Of a stretch of 6,629 nucleotides of DNA, positions 1 to 5,642 are shown piece after piece (position 1 is the first letter of the stretch; each line of letters opens with the position of its first letter). Both the position numbers and the translations under genes were made by a program. The notes below the pieces were generated by a model, which did not search any database, was not told the DNA's origin, and worked only from the letters and a program-made list of their open reading frames with translations. The stretch is from Planctomycetota bacterium (GTDB lineage: Bacteria > Planctomycetota > Phycisphaerae > Tepidisphaerales > Tepidisphaeraceae), in the NCBI GenBank assembly GCA_029777755.1, contig JAKORQ010000617.1, positions 1 through 6,629 on the forward strand, written 5' to 3'.

Positions 1-377
1 GGTGCGGTAATCCTTCGCCAGTCCTCCATGTGCGAGCAGGTATGGAATACGAACAGGTCGGTGTAGTCCATCTCGAGGCGCTTGAGGCTCTGGTCGATCT
101 GCGGCTCGACCGGGTCGTGGAGTTCGTCGATCTTGTCGATGACGAACATGCCATCGCGCCGCCCGCGCAGGGCATGGCCGACGATCTGCTCTGAGTATCC
201 CTCCTCGTACGCCGGGGCGGTGTCGATGAGATTCAGCCCGGCGTCCATGGCCCTCCGAACGGTCTTCACGCACTCCTCCAGCGGCACATTCCTGTCGGCG
301 AGATCGCCAATGCCAATCTGGGTGACCATGAAGCGGGTCCGGCCAAGTTCGTGACGAGGAGTGAAGATGGCTTGCAT
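1..377 (-). CDS. Aldo/keto reductase, N-terminal part (cut by window edge)
   Basis: Reading the minus strand from the ATG at 377-375 gives 125 codons with no stop before the window edge, so the C-terminal part lies outside. The protein begins MQAIFTPRHELGRTRFMVTQ, the usual start of an NAD(P)H-dependent aldo/keto reductase barrel. All four residues of the family's catalytic tetrad are visible: Asp52 and Tyr57 in IDTAPAYEEGYSE, Lys82 in FVIDK, and His112 in LFVFHTC. The SLKRLEMDYTDLF stretch before the His is also typical. Such enzymes reduce aldehydes and ketones in the cytoplasm; the substrate cannot be told here. No good Shine-Dalgarno sequence precedes the ATG, but the GRT near residue 12 sits where the family expects it, which supports this start. 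The gene diverges from larC. Confidence 0.9.
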   Translation of the reverse strand, partial: MQAIFTPRHELGRTRFMVTQIGIGDLADRNVPLEECVKTVRRAMDAGLNLIDTAPAYEEGYSEQIVGHALRGRRDGMFVIDKIDELHDPVEPQIDQSLKRLEMDYTDLFVFHTCSHMEDWRRITA

Positions 378-474
378 ATCCCTGATTGTATCAATTTCGC
401 GTGCGCGGGCGCCAATTTGCGGCGATAGATGCCTTTCTCGAAAATCCGCGCGCAAGGCACTAACATTGCCCGCC
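378..474. promoter_or_regulatory. Divergent intergenic region between aldo/keto reductase and larC
   Basis: These 97 bp must hold the promoters for both divergent genes unless larC is expressed from further upstream. For larC, TTGCGG (417-422) and GAAAAT (440-445) lie 17 bp apart, matching the sigma-70 consensus at 3/6 and 4/6 positions, which is weak. For the reductase I see only AT-rich, TACAAT-like sequence just upstream of its ATG. No clear operator palindrome was found. The promoter calls are inferred from spacing only. Confidence 0.3.
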
Positions 475-1626
475 ATGATCGCGTATCTCGATTTGCCATC
501 CGGTTTTTCTGGTGACATGTGTCTCTCCTGCCTCGTGGATGCGGGGTGGGATATTGCCGAGTTGCAGAAGGTCATTGACTCGCTCAATCTTGGCGAGCCG
601 TGCAGCGTGTCGGCCAGCAGGGTGATGCGGCAGGCCATCCAGGCCACGCATGTTGATGTGCAGGTACCCCACTCGCACAAGCATCGCCACCTGCACCACA
701 TCGAGGCGATCATCAACGGATCCTCGCTCTCGCAGCGGACGAAGGATCGCGCCATCGCCGTCTTCCGGCGCCTGGCTGAAGCGGAAGCAAAGGTACACGG
801 GACAACCGTGCAGAAGGTGCACTTCCACGAGGTGGGGGCGCTGGATGCCATCATTGATATCGTCGGTTCCTGCGCGGGGCTGGAAGCGCTGTCGATCGAA
901 AGGCTGTATGCTTCACCGGTGCCCCTGGGATATGGCTGGACCAACAGCGAGCACGGGCTGATCCCGATTCCCGCGCCTGCCACGTTGGAAGTTCTCGCCA
1001 GCGCCAATGTTCCCACGCGACAATCTCCGGGCGGCGGTGAACTGCTCACGCCCACCGGCGCCGCCCTTGTGGCCGAACTGGCGACCTTCTCTCAGCCGGG
1101 CATGACCATCACGAAGGTCGCCAACGGCACAGGCAAGCGCAACCCCGAGTGGCCGAACGTCGCCCGCATGATCCTTGGGGAAACCACCTACCAGGGCGGC
1201 ATGGTGGAGATTTCCACCAACATCGACGACATGAACCCGCAGCTCTATGGCCCGGTGATGGAGAAGCTGCTGGCCAACGGGGCGCTGGACTGCTGGCTGG
1301 TTCCGGTGCAGATGAAGAAGGGCCGGCCGGGGATCGTGTTGCACACGCTGACGCGCTCGGCCAACGAGGAGAAGCTGGCGCGAATCCTGCTGACCGAGAC
1401 CACCACGCTGGGGATCCGGGTGCATCCAGTCACGCGGCACGAGGCCGGCCGGGAGTTCCGCAAAGTCTCCACCCCATGGGGCGAAGTCACCGTGAAGGTG
1501 AAAGTGCTGGACGGCCAGGCGATGGGATTCGCGCCCGAGTTTGAGGATGCCCGCAAGGTAGCAGAAGCAAGCGGCGTCCCGGTGAAGCAGGTGATCGCAA
1601 CGGCGCTGGAATTGGCGGGGAAGTAG
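475..1626 (+). CDS. larC: Nickel-pincer cofactor nickel-insertion protein LarC
   Basis: The 383-residue product matches LarC (formerly DUF111/TIGR00299), the CTP-dependent enzyme that inserts nickel into the pyridinium dithiocarboxylate mononucleotide to complete the cofactor of lactate racemase LarA and its relatives. Hallmarks are the N-terminus MIAYLDLPSGFSGDM, a His-rich stretch at about residues 66-75 (HSHKHRHLHH), VHFHEVGALDAIIDIVG at 116-130, the Gly/Thr-rich GGGELLTPTGAALV near 186-199, and a C-terminal domain opening with VEISTNIDDMNPQ near 244-255. Length is close to full family size, and both domains are in one frame, unlike Lactiplantibacillus plantarum, where larC is read as larC1/larC2 by frameshifting. 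The ATG at 475 fits family N-termini. An in-frame TTG at 466 has AAGG at 454-457, 8 nt upstream, so a start three codons earlier is possible. No larB, larE or larA is in the window, so its client enzyme is unknown. Confidence 0.93.
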   Translation: MIAYLDLPSGFSGDMCLSCLVDAGWDIAELQKVIDSLNLGEPCSVSASRVMRQAIQATHVDVQVPHSHKHRHLHHIEAIINGSSLSQRTKDRAIAVFRRLAEAEAKVHGTTVQKVHFHEVGALDAIIDIVGSCAGLEALSIERLYASPVPLGYGWTNSEHGLIPIPAPATLEVLASANVPTRQSPGGGELLTPTGAALVAELATFSQPGMTITKVANGTGKRNPEWPNVARMILGETTYQGGMVEISTNIDDMNPQLYGPVMEKLLANGALDCWLVPVQMKKGRPGIVLHTLTRSANEEKLARILLTETTTLGIRVHPVTRHEAGREFRKVSTPWGEVTVKVKVLDGQAMGFAPEFEDARKVAEASGVPVKQVIATALELAGK

Positions 1627-1633
1627 AATCTGA

Positions 1634-1678
1634 AAGGCACGAAGGCACGAAGGCACGAAGGCACGAAAGCACGAAGGC
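1634..1678. repeat. Tandem 8-bp repeat, unit AAGGCACG
   Basis: Five head-to-tail copies of AAGGCACG run from 1634 to 1673, then a partial sixth (AAGGC) ends at 1678. The fifth copy has one change (AAAGCACG). The array starts 8 bp after the larC stop codon and fills half of the gap to the next gene. A single related unit (AAGGCACGA) recurs at 3512-3520 after the hydrolase gene. The unit is not self-complementary, so it does not itself form a hairpin. On the minus strand it encodes a CLRAFVPS-type repeating peptide, a common source of spurious ORF calls. Confidence 0.9.
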
Positions 1679-1697
1679 TACCCGCTGGGCTGCTTCC

Positions 1698-1708
1698 TAT
1701 AGTTCTAT
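1698..1708 (+). promoter_or_regulatory. Possible -10 element placed for a leaderless transcript
   Basis: TATAGT at 1698-1703 matches five of six bases of the sigma-70 -10 consensus. It ends 5 nt before the A of the phosphoribosyltransferase ATG (1709). No Shine-Dalgarno sequence precedes that ATG. Together this would fit an mRNA that begins at or near the start codon. There is no recognisable -35 box at the expected distance, so the call is tentative. Confidence 0.3.
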
Positions 1709-2410
1709 ATGTCATTTCATCCTTACGCCGATCGTCGGGAGGCGGGGCGGGCGCTGGCGGGGGAGTTGCGCCGACGCGGATTTGGCCGGCGGGAGGACCT
1801 GGCCGTGCTGGCTCTGCCGCGTGGGGGAGTGCCGGTTGCGTTTGAGGTCGCCAATGCGCTGCATCTGCCCCTGGACGTGTTTGTAGTGCGAAAGCTGGGC
1901 GCGCCAGGCCAGCCGGAGCTGGCGATGGGGGCGATCGCCACCGGCGGGGTACGCGTGCTCAACCGTGATGTGGTCGAGACGCTTGGCATCACGTCTGCAG
2001 ACATTGAGCTGACGGCGGCAAGTGAACTGGAGGAGCTGCGCCGCCGGGAGACGCTGTATCGCGGCGCTCGGCCGGCGCTGGACGTGGCCGGCATGACCGC
2101 AATCCTCATCGACGATGGCCTGGCTACTGGGGCAAGCATGAGGGCGGCCGTCCTGGCGCTTCGCCGGCGCGAACCTGCGCAGATAGTGGTGGCCGTTCCA
2201 GTGGCGGCGGCCGACACCTGCGATCGCTTCATCGCCGAGAAACTGGCAGACGAGCTGGTCTGCCCGATGATCCCGCCATTCTTCCAGTCGGTCGGCCAGT
2301 GGTATGAGCAGTTCGAGCAGGCAAGTGATGATGAGGTTCGCGAGCTCCTGTGGCAGACGTGGAGATCGCCGACGAATGAGGGTGAAGGCTTTGTGCAGAT
2401 GAACGGATAG
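1709..2410 (+). CDS. Predicted phosphoribosyltransferase, COG1926 type
   Basis: The 233-residue cytoplasmic protein has a type I phosphoribosyltransferase fold. The PRPP-binding loop is visible as AILIDDGLATGAS at residues 131-143, with the two acidic residues followed by the Gly/Thr/Gly loop. The pyrophosphate-loop region is LALPRGGVPVA at about 34-44, and VVRKLGAPGQPELAMGAIA at 59-77 is characteristic of the COG1926 branch. The C-terminal FFQSVGQWYEQFEQASDDEV is also typical. Members are called predicted phosphoribosyltransferases; the accepted base or other substrate is not established. In some bacteria this domain is fused to a dienelactone-hydrolase domain (mycobacterial Rv0571c is an example I recall), and such a hydrolase is encoded two genes downstream here. 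The start at 1709 places DRREAGRALA at the N-terminus as expected, though no ribosome-binding site is seen. Confidence 0.88.
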   Translation: MSFHPYADRREAGRALAGELRRRGFGRREDLAVLALPRGGVPVAFEVANALHLPLDVFVVRKLGAPGQPELAMGAIATGGVRVLNRDVVETLGITSADIELTAASELEELRRRETLYRGARPALDVAGMTAILIDDGLATGASMRAAVLALRRREPAQIVVAVPVAAADTCDRFIAEKLADELVCPMIPPFFQSVGQWYEQFEQASDDEVRELLWQTWRSPTNEGEGFVQMNG

Positions 2411-2429
2411 AGCGTTTGAGGAAATTCGG

Positions 2430-2434
2430 GGAGG
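2430..2434 (+). promoter_or_regulatory. Strong Shine-Dalgarno of the DUF5335-like gene
   Basis: GGAGG (within GGGGAGGTG) lies 7 nt before the ATG at 2442. It is the best ribosome-binding site on the plus strand of the window and fixes the start of the DUF5335-like gene. Confidence 0.75.
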
Positions 2435-2441
2435 TGTTTAG

Positions 2442-2840
2442 ATGCAGCCAGAGCTTCATGAGATTCCGCAGGATCAGTGGCTACCGATGTTGGATCATTT
2501 CAGCCGGGCCCACCAGGGGCAGCAGCTTGAGTGCGTGATTGTCGCTCCTGACTCGGGGCAGCATCGCCAGGTGAGCAGGGTTCCGCTGCTGGGGATCAGC
2601 ACCGAGCCATCGGATGGCGGCGCGAAGATCACGGTCATCGCCGGCAGCCCCGATGGGATGCTGTTCAGCCATGAGATTGCCCATCCCACCCGCGTGAAGT
2701 TCGCGGAGTGGAACGATGGGGTCTCCGGGCAGGTGGAGATCGAGGCGGAGGATGGTTTCCACACCAGCGTAAAGGTGGGGCCGCTGGATCAGTTGTTGCC
2801 GGAGGGGGCGGTTCTCGATGGCAACTATGGGCGACAATAG
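2442..2840 (+). CDS. DUF5335-like small protein
   Basis: The product is 132 residues with no signal peptide or membrane segment, so it is probably cytoplasmic. The opening, with EIPQDQWLPMLDHFSRAHQG at about residues 7-26, then VSRVPLLGIS near 44-53 and a strand-rich C-terminal half ending in a DG turn, resembles my recollection of DUF5335 proteins. That family has no established function. It sits 31 bp after the phosphoribosyltransferase gene with a strong Shine-Dalgarno, and its last 23 bp overlap the start of the alpha/beta hydrolase gene, so the three are very likely one operon. Predicted content is mainly beta strands; I see no catalytic motif or metal-binding cluster. It could be a binding or accessory protein for either enzyme neighbour. 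Coding status is secure from spacing and overlap; the family name is less so. Confidence 0.78.
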   Translation: MQPELHEIPQDQWLPMLDHFSRAHQGQQLECVIVAPDSGQHRQVSRVPLLGISTEPSDGGAKITVIAGSPDGMLFSHEIAHPTRVKFAEWNDGVSGQVEIEAEDGFHTSVKVGPLDQLLPEGAVLDGNYGRQ

Positions 2841-3495
2841 CGCAAGCGCAGCCCGGTTGGAGGTGAAGATACCGGCCGATGCGGCGCAGCTTGATGGGGA
2901 TCTTGCGATACCATCCGGCGCGCGTGGTGTGGTGATCTTTGCCCATGGCAGCGGGAGCAGCCGGAAAAGTCCGCGCAATCGCTTCGTGGCCTACCATCTG
3001 CAAGCGCAGGGGCTGGCGACGCTGCTGATGGATTTGCTCACCCCCGACGAAGAGCGCGTGGACGATGTGACGGCCGAGCTGCGCTTCAATATCGCGCTGC
3101 TGGCGCGTCGGCTGACGCTGGCCGCTGAGTGGGCCGGCCAGCAGGCGGGGCTGCGCGGGTTACCACTGGGCTATTTTGGGGCAAGCACGGGGGCGGCGGC
3201 CGCGCTGGTGGCGGCGGCGGAAGATCCCCATGGGGTCAGTGCGGTGGTCTCACGCGGCGGTCGGCCAGACCTGGCCGGCAATCTCCTGCCCGAGGTGAAG
3301 GCGCCAACTCTGCTGATCGTCGGCGGCGACGATGAGCTGGTCATCGAGCTGAACCGTACGGCCACGGCCCAGATGACCTGTCACACGAGCCTGGAAATCA
3401 TCCCCGGTGCAACACATCTGTTCGAAGAGCCAGGAAAACTTGAGGAAGTGGCACGTCTCGCGGGAGAGTGGTTTGGCAGGTACATGGTTCGGTGA
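2818..3495 (+). CDS. Dienelactone-hydrolase-like alpha/beta hydrolase
   Basis: The 225-residue protein has a complete alpha/beta-hydrolase triad: nucleophile Ser123 in FGASTGAAA (G-x-S-x-G), an acid at Asp171 or Asp172 in IVGGDDELV, and His200 in PGATHLFEEPG. The HGSGSSRKSPRN stretch at 43-54 follows strand 3 and supplies the oxyanion-hole region. There is no signal peptide, so it acts in the cytoplasm, cleaving an ester, thioester or lactone of unknown identity. The nucleophile is Ser, whereas classical dienelactone hydrolase uses Cys. The start at 2818 overlaps the upstream gene by 23 bp and has GGAGGGGG at 2801-2808 at a workable distance; an in-frame ATG at 2827 is a second choice. In other bacteria this domain is fused to the COG1926 phosphoribosyltransferase encoded two genes upstream, which supports a shared role. 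Confidence 0.87.
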   Translation: MATMGDNSASAARLEVKIPADAAQLDGDLAIPSGARGVVIFAHGSGSSRKSPRNRFVAYHLQAQGLATLLMDLLTPDEERVDDVTAELRFNIALLARRLTLAAEWAGQQAGLRGLPLGYFGASTGAAAALVAAAEDPHGVSAVVSRGGRPDLAGNLLPEVKAPTLLIVGGDDELVIELNRTATAQMTCHTSLEIIPGATHLFEEPGKLEEVARLAGEWFGRYMVR

Positions 3496-3528
3496 GGGAC
3501 AGGGGAAAGCAAAGGCACGAGGGGATAG

Positions 3529-3602
3529 AGCGACGAAGCGACTAAGCGACGGAGCGACGAGGGGGATCTGTGGACGTCGTCGCTTGGTTCTGCTTCGTCG
3601 TT
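3529..3602 (+). repeat. AGCGACGA 8-bp repeat array forming an imperfect hairpin, possible terminator
   Basis: Four tandem copies of AGCGACGA run from 3529 to 3560 (two with one or two changes). Inverted copies follow at 3577-3584 and 3592-3600. On the plus-strand RNA, CGACGAAGC (3531-3539) pairs with 3592-3600, and AGCGACG (3545-3551) pairs with 3578-3584. Alternatively the last unit (3553-3560) pairs perfectly with 3577-3584. A T-rich stretch (TTTAGTTTCTT) follows from 3601. It begins 33 nt after the hydrolase stop codon, so it could terminate the plus-strand operon; that role is inferred. Confidence 0.6.
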
Positions 3603-3692
3603 TAGTTTCTTCGTGGTTAGTAAGGATGACCAGTGGGCGTCTCTCGGGTTTCCTGTGTCGGCGCAGTCCCGCGGAACCGCTCTACTCGGCCC
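3603..3692. other. Intergenic stretch between converging transcripts, nothing recognised
   Basis: This is the middle of the 261-bp gap between the hydrolase and dioxygenase stop codons. Apart from a short GCGGAACCGC self-complementary patch at 3671-3680, I see no gene, promoter or RNA structure here. The open frames crossing it lack ribosome-binding sites and recognisable protein motifs. Confidence 0.5.
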
Positions 3693-3733
3693 AAAAAAAG
3701 GGTTCGGCGGAGAGTCGTGTCTCCGCCGAAACC
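3693..3733 (-). terminator. Intrinsic terminator of the PhyH-like gene
   Basis: On the minus strand an 11-bp perfect stem (TTCGGCGGAGA with its complement, 3730-3720 and 3713-3703) closes a 6-nt loop and is followed by CCC and seven T residues (3699-3693). Two more G-C pairs can form at the base across one bulged base. It starts 23 nt after the dioxygenase stop codon. The plus strand lacks a T-run after the stem, so the signal works mainly for minus-strand transcription. Confidence 0.9.
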
Positions 3734-3756
3734 TTTCGCATGTCTGATCGTCTGTT

Positions 3757-4551
3757 TCACACCGCCGTGGCTTCCGCTGGTGCGTCTTGTGCCTCGAAGA
3801 TGATCGGGTAGGTCTGGCCGTTGCGCGACCTCGTGTCGCCATGCATGTAGCAGACGCTGAATGCTCTTCTCGGGATGTCAGTCTTGTTGATGTCCGATGC
3901 GTGCAGCAGCCAGTTGTGCAGCAGCACTGCCTCGCCGGGCTTCAGTTCCAGGAACTCGATCCTGTCGGGAGTGCAGATCTGCTGCACCTGCTCCTCGCGC
4001 AGATAGCCTGAAGTGTGGTCGGGGTTGAGCAGTCCCAGCTTGTGGCTGCCGCGGATGATCTGCACGCATCCGTTGGCGATAGTGGCCGGGTCGAGCGCTG
4101 TCCAGACGGTGATCAGCGGATCCTTGTCGAGGTAGTTCCAGCGGTCCTGGTGCCAGGGAAGGAAGGTTCCCTTCCTGGCGGGCTTGTTCATGAACATGGC
4201 GCGGAAGCTGGAGTTGGAGACATTCCCGTAGGTACGCCGACAGATTTCGCGGAAGATCTCACGCGTCATGTAGGCACGGAACAGGTCATCCTGCTCCAGC
4301 TCCTGGATCTTGCGGTAATTGAGGGTTGCGCCCTTGTGGCCCATGCTCTGTTCGCCGGCGTCCTCATATCGGCCGGTGTCGCTGTCGAGCTGCATGAGCA
4401 GTTTGCTGTAGTCGAGTGCCGCCCGCCCCAGCATGATGTCGTCGATGCGCTGCTGCATGGCGGCCAGTTCATCGTCGCTGAGCTGCTTGCCCAGGTGAAG
4501 AAAGCCGTCGCGCTCGTACTGCTGCCACTGCTCGTCCGTGATCCGATTCAT
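3757..4551 (-). CDS. Phytanoyl-CoA dioxygenase (PhyH) family Fe(II)/2-oxoglutarate oxygenase
   Basis: The 264-residue protein opens with DEQWQQYERDGFLHLGKQLS, the standard N-terminus of PhyH-like oxygenases. The iron ligands are visible: His134 and Asp136 in LPWHQDRWN (H-x-D) and His217 in LLHNWLLHASD. Arg228/Arg229 in IPRRAFSVCY are placed to bind the 2-oxoglutarate carboxylate. GCVQIIRGSHKLG at 161-173 and LKPGEAVLLH at 203-212 are further family signatures. The enzyme should hydroxylate a small molecule using O2 and 2-oxoglutarate in the cytoplasm; the substrate is unknown and phytanoyl-CoA is unlikely in a bacterium like this. GGAGG (4560-4556 on this strand) sits 4 nt before the ATG, fixing the start. 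It lies 80 bp downstream of the AraC-type gene in the same direction, with no terminator between, so the regulator probably controls or is cotranscribed with it. Confidence 0.9.
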   Translation of the reverse strand: MNRITDEQWQQYERDGFLHLGKQLSDDELAAMQQRIDDIMLGRAALDYSKLLMQLDSDTGRYEDAGEQSMGHKGATLNYRKIQELEQDDLFRAYMTREIFREICRRTYGNVSNSSFRAMFMNKPARKGTFLPWHQDRWNYLDKDPLITVWTALDPATIANGCVQIIRGSHKLGLLNPDHTSGYLREEQVQQICTPDRIEFLELKPGEAVLLHNWLLHASDINKTDIPRRAFSVCYMHGDTRSRNGQTYPIIFEAQDAPAEATAV

Positions 4552-4631
4552 GGTTCCTCCAGAAAAATGAGACGTTACGTATCGGATTTCTGAAGAAGGC
4601 TAGGGATGGCCAGTCCGGGCGGGCGAGGGCG
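4552..4631 (-). promoter_or_regulatory. AraC-dioxygenase intergenic region with strong Shine-Dalgarno
   Basis: The 80-bp gap contains GGAGGAACC directly before the dioxygenase start and no hairpin-plus-T-run, so readthrough from the regulator gene is likely. A short symmetrical ACGTTACGT (4572-4580) lies upstream of the ribosome-binding site; it is too short to call an operator. I found no convincing -35/-10 pair. Confidence 0.4.
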
Positions 4632-5501
4632 TTAAGAACCGGCACTTGGATTTTCTGAACCTCGCATCTTCTGGTAGGTTGCCGGCCCCATGCCGTAGCG
4701 CTTACGGAAGACGCGGCTGAAGTAAGCGGGGGCGGTGAAGCCGCACTGTCGGGCGACGGCCGCGATCGTCAGCACGCCCTTGTCCAACAGCCGGGTGGCG
4801 CGATCCAGCCGCATGGCCATCAGGTGCTTCAGCGGCGTGGTGCCCAGTTCCCGCTGGAAAAGCCGGTTAAGGTGTTGCGGCGAGTACCCGGCATAGCTGG
4901 CCAGCTCGTCGAGCGAGATCTCCTCGGCGAAGTGCTCATGCAGATGGCGCAGAACATCTGCCACCACCGGTGTGAGTGTCTGGGCCACCAGCAGTCCCTG
5001 TTTCTGGCAGTAGCGCAGAAACTCGATGGTGATCAGGTGCGCCCAGCCGGGCAACATCTCCAGCGTGCGCGATCGCTCGGGGCGCTGGAACTCATCCATT
5101 GCGCCGCGCAGGTAACGATCCAGCGCGCTGTCCTGCGGGACCTGCAGGAACTCCGGCGGCGCCAGCAGGGCGATGGCATCCTGCCCGCCGGGCAGTGTCA
5201 TCTCCACGTGCACCGATACCAGCGTCATTCCCGGCGTCAGGCTGTATCCCAGGTGCGGCTTATCGGGAGGGACAAACGCCAACTGGCCGGGGGAAAGTTC
5301 GTAGGGGCGATCGCCAATCTTCCATATCACCTTGCCGCGGGTGACGTATATGAAGTTGTAGTCGCTGATGGTGCGCGGCGGCAGGGTGTATCCGTTGTCC
5401 CAGTGCTGACGGGAGCAGACATTGGTCCGGAGCTGGCCATGCCGGAGGATGAAATCCAGCAGCGATGCGGTGGCCGCGTTGGCCGGGGTTCTCTCACCCA
5501 T
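4632..5501 (-). CDS. AraC-family transcriptional regulator with cupin-like sensor domain
   Basis: The 289-residue protein has two parts. Residues about 25-105 form a cupin-like ligand-binding domain, with IYVTRGKVIWKIGDRPYELS and the PGQLAFVPPDKPH motif at 71-83. Residues about 180-280 are an AraC/XylS DNA-binding domain with two helix-turn-helices: the first near 196-216 (LDELASYAGYSPQHLNRLFQ) and the second near 245-266, followed by the signature RKRYGMGPATYQKMR. Such proteins usually activate a neighbouring operon on binding a sugar or other small ligand. The next gene on the same strand encodes a PhyH-like oxygenase, the likely target. The start at 5501 gives a short N-terminal tail before the cupin; the ribosome-binding site is poor (GGCGAAACAATC before ATG), so the exact start is less certain than the gene. 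Confidence 0.92.
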   Translation of the reverse strand: MGERTPANAATASLLDFILRHGQLRTNVCSRQHWDNGYTLPPRTISDYNFIYVTRGKVIWKIGDRPYELSPGQLAFVPPDKPHLGYSLTPGMTLVSVHVEMTLPGGQDAIALLAPPEFLQVPQDSALDRYLRGAMDEFQRPERSRTLEMLPGWAHLITIEFLRYCQKQGLLVAQTLTPVVADVLRHLHEHFAEEISLDELASYAGYSPQHLNRLFQRELGTTPLKHLMAMRLDRATRLLDKGVLTIAAVARQCGFTAPAYFSRVFRKRYGMGPATYQKMRGSENPSAGS

Positions 5502-5543
5502 GATTGTTTCGCCGGGACAAGATGAAGCCGGGCATAGTGCCTC

Positions 5544-5618
5544 AAAAACAAGGTTCGGAGTTCAATCTCCAGCCGGCATTGGCGATCCCATGCACGAGCT
5601 GAAGCTTGAACCCCGAAC
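5544..5618 (-). terminator. Long-stem intrinsic terminator of the ankyrin gene
   Basis: On the minus strand a 13-bp stem joins 5618-5606 with 5565-5553, including one G-U pair. After one mismatch it continues with a further 8 pairs (5604-5597 with 5574-5567, two of them G-U), then a small apical stem (GCAT/ATGC, 5593-5590 with 5579-5576). The tail reads CTTGTTTTTG (5552-5543). The hairpin starts 24 nt after the ankyrin stop codon. The G-U pairs become A-C mismatches on the plus strand, so the structure belongs to minus-strand RNA. The stem is longer than most intrinsic terminators. Confidence 0.82.
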
Positions 5619-5642
5619 TCAAGCGAGCAACGTTTGCCGCGA

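Noticed and set aside
913..1656. Long minus-strand open frames opposite larC, one beginning within the repeat
   Set aside because: They have no recognisable motif, and their N-termini come from translating the repeat (CLRAF-type peptides). LarC motifs on the plus strand are unambiguous.
1634..1678. Repeat array considered as a CRISPR or attachment site
   Set aside because: The units are 8 bp with no spacers, no cas genes or integrase are nearby, and the array is a simple tandem repeat.
1673..1696. Weak hairpin after larC (GGC/GCC with an internal loop) as a terminator
   Set aside because: The stem is short and interrupted and no T-run follows, so termination after larC cannot be supported from sequence.
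3407..3811. A 134-codon plus-strand frame bridging the hydrolase end and the intergenic gap
   Set aside because: It overlaps the hydrolase gene, then runs through the repeat array and the terminator hairpin, and shows no protein motif.
4572..4580. ACGTTACGT symmetrical motif upstream of the dioxygenase
   Set aside because: It is nine bases, occurs once and is unlike the longer, usually direct-repeat sites bound by AraC-family proteins, so it may be chance.
4824..5525. A 233-codon plus-strand frame opposite the AraC gene
   Set aside because: It has low-complexity Gln/Arg/Gly-rich composition and no ribosome-binding site; the AraC domain on the other strand explains the sequence.
5552..5574. 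GGTTCGGAGTTCAA resembling a tRNA T-arm
   Set aside because: There is no matching acceptor stem, anticodon arm or CCA end. The segment is one arm of the terminator hairpin at 5553-5618.
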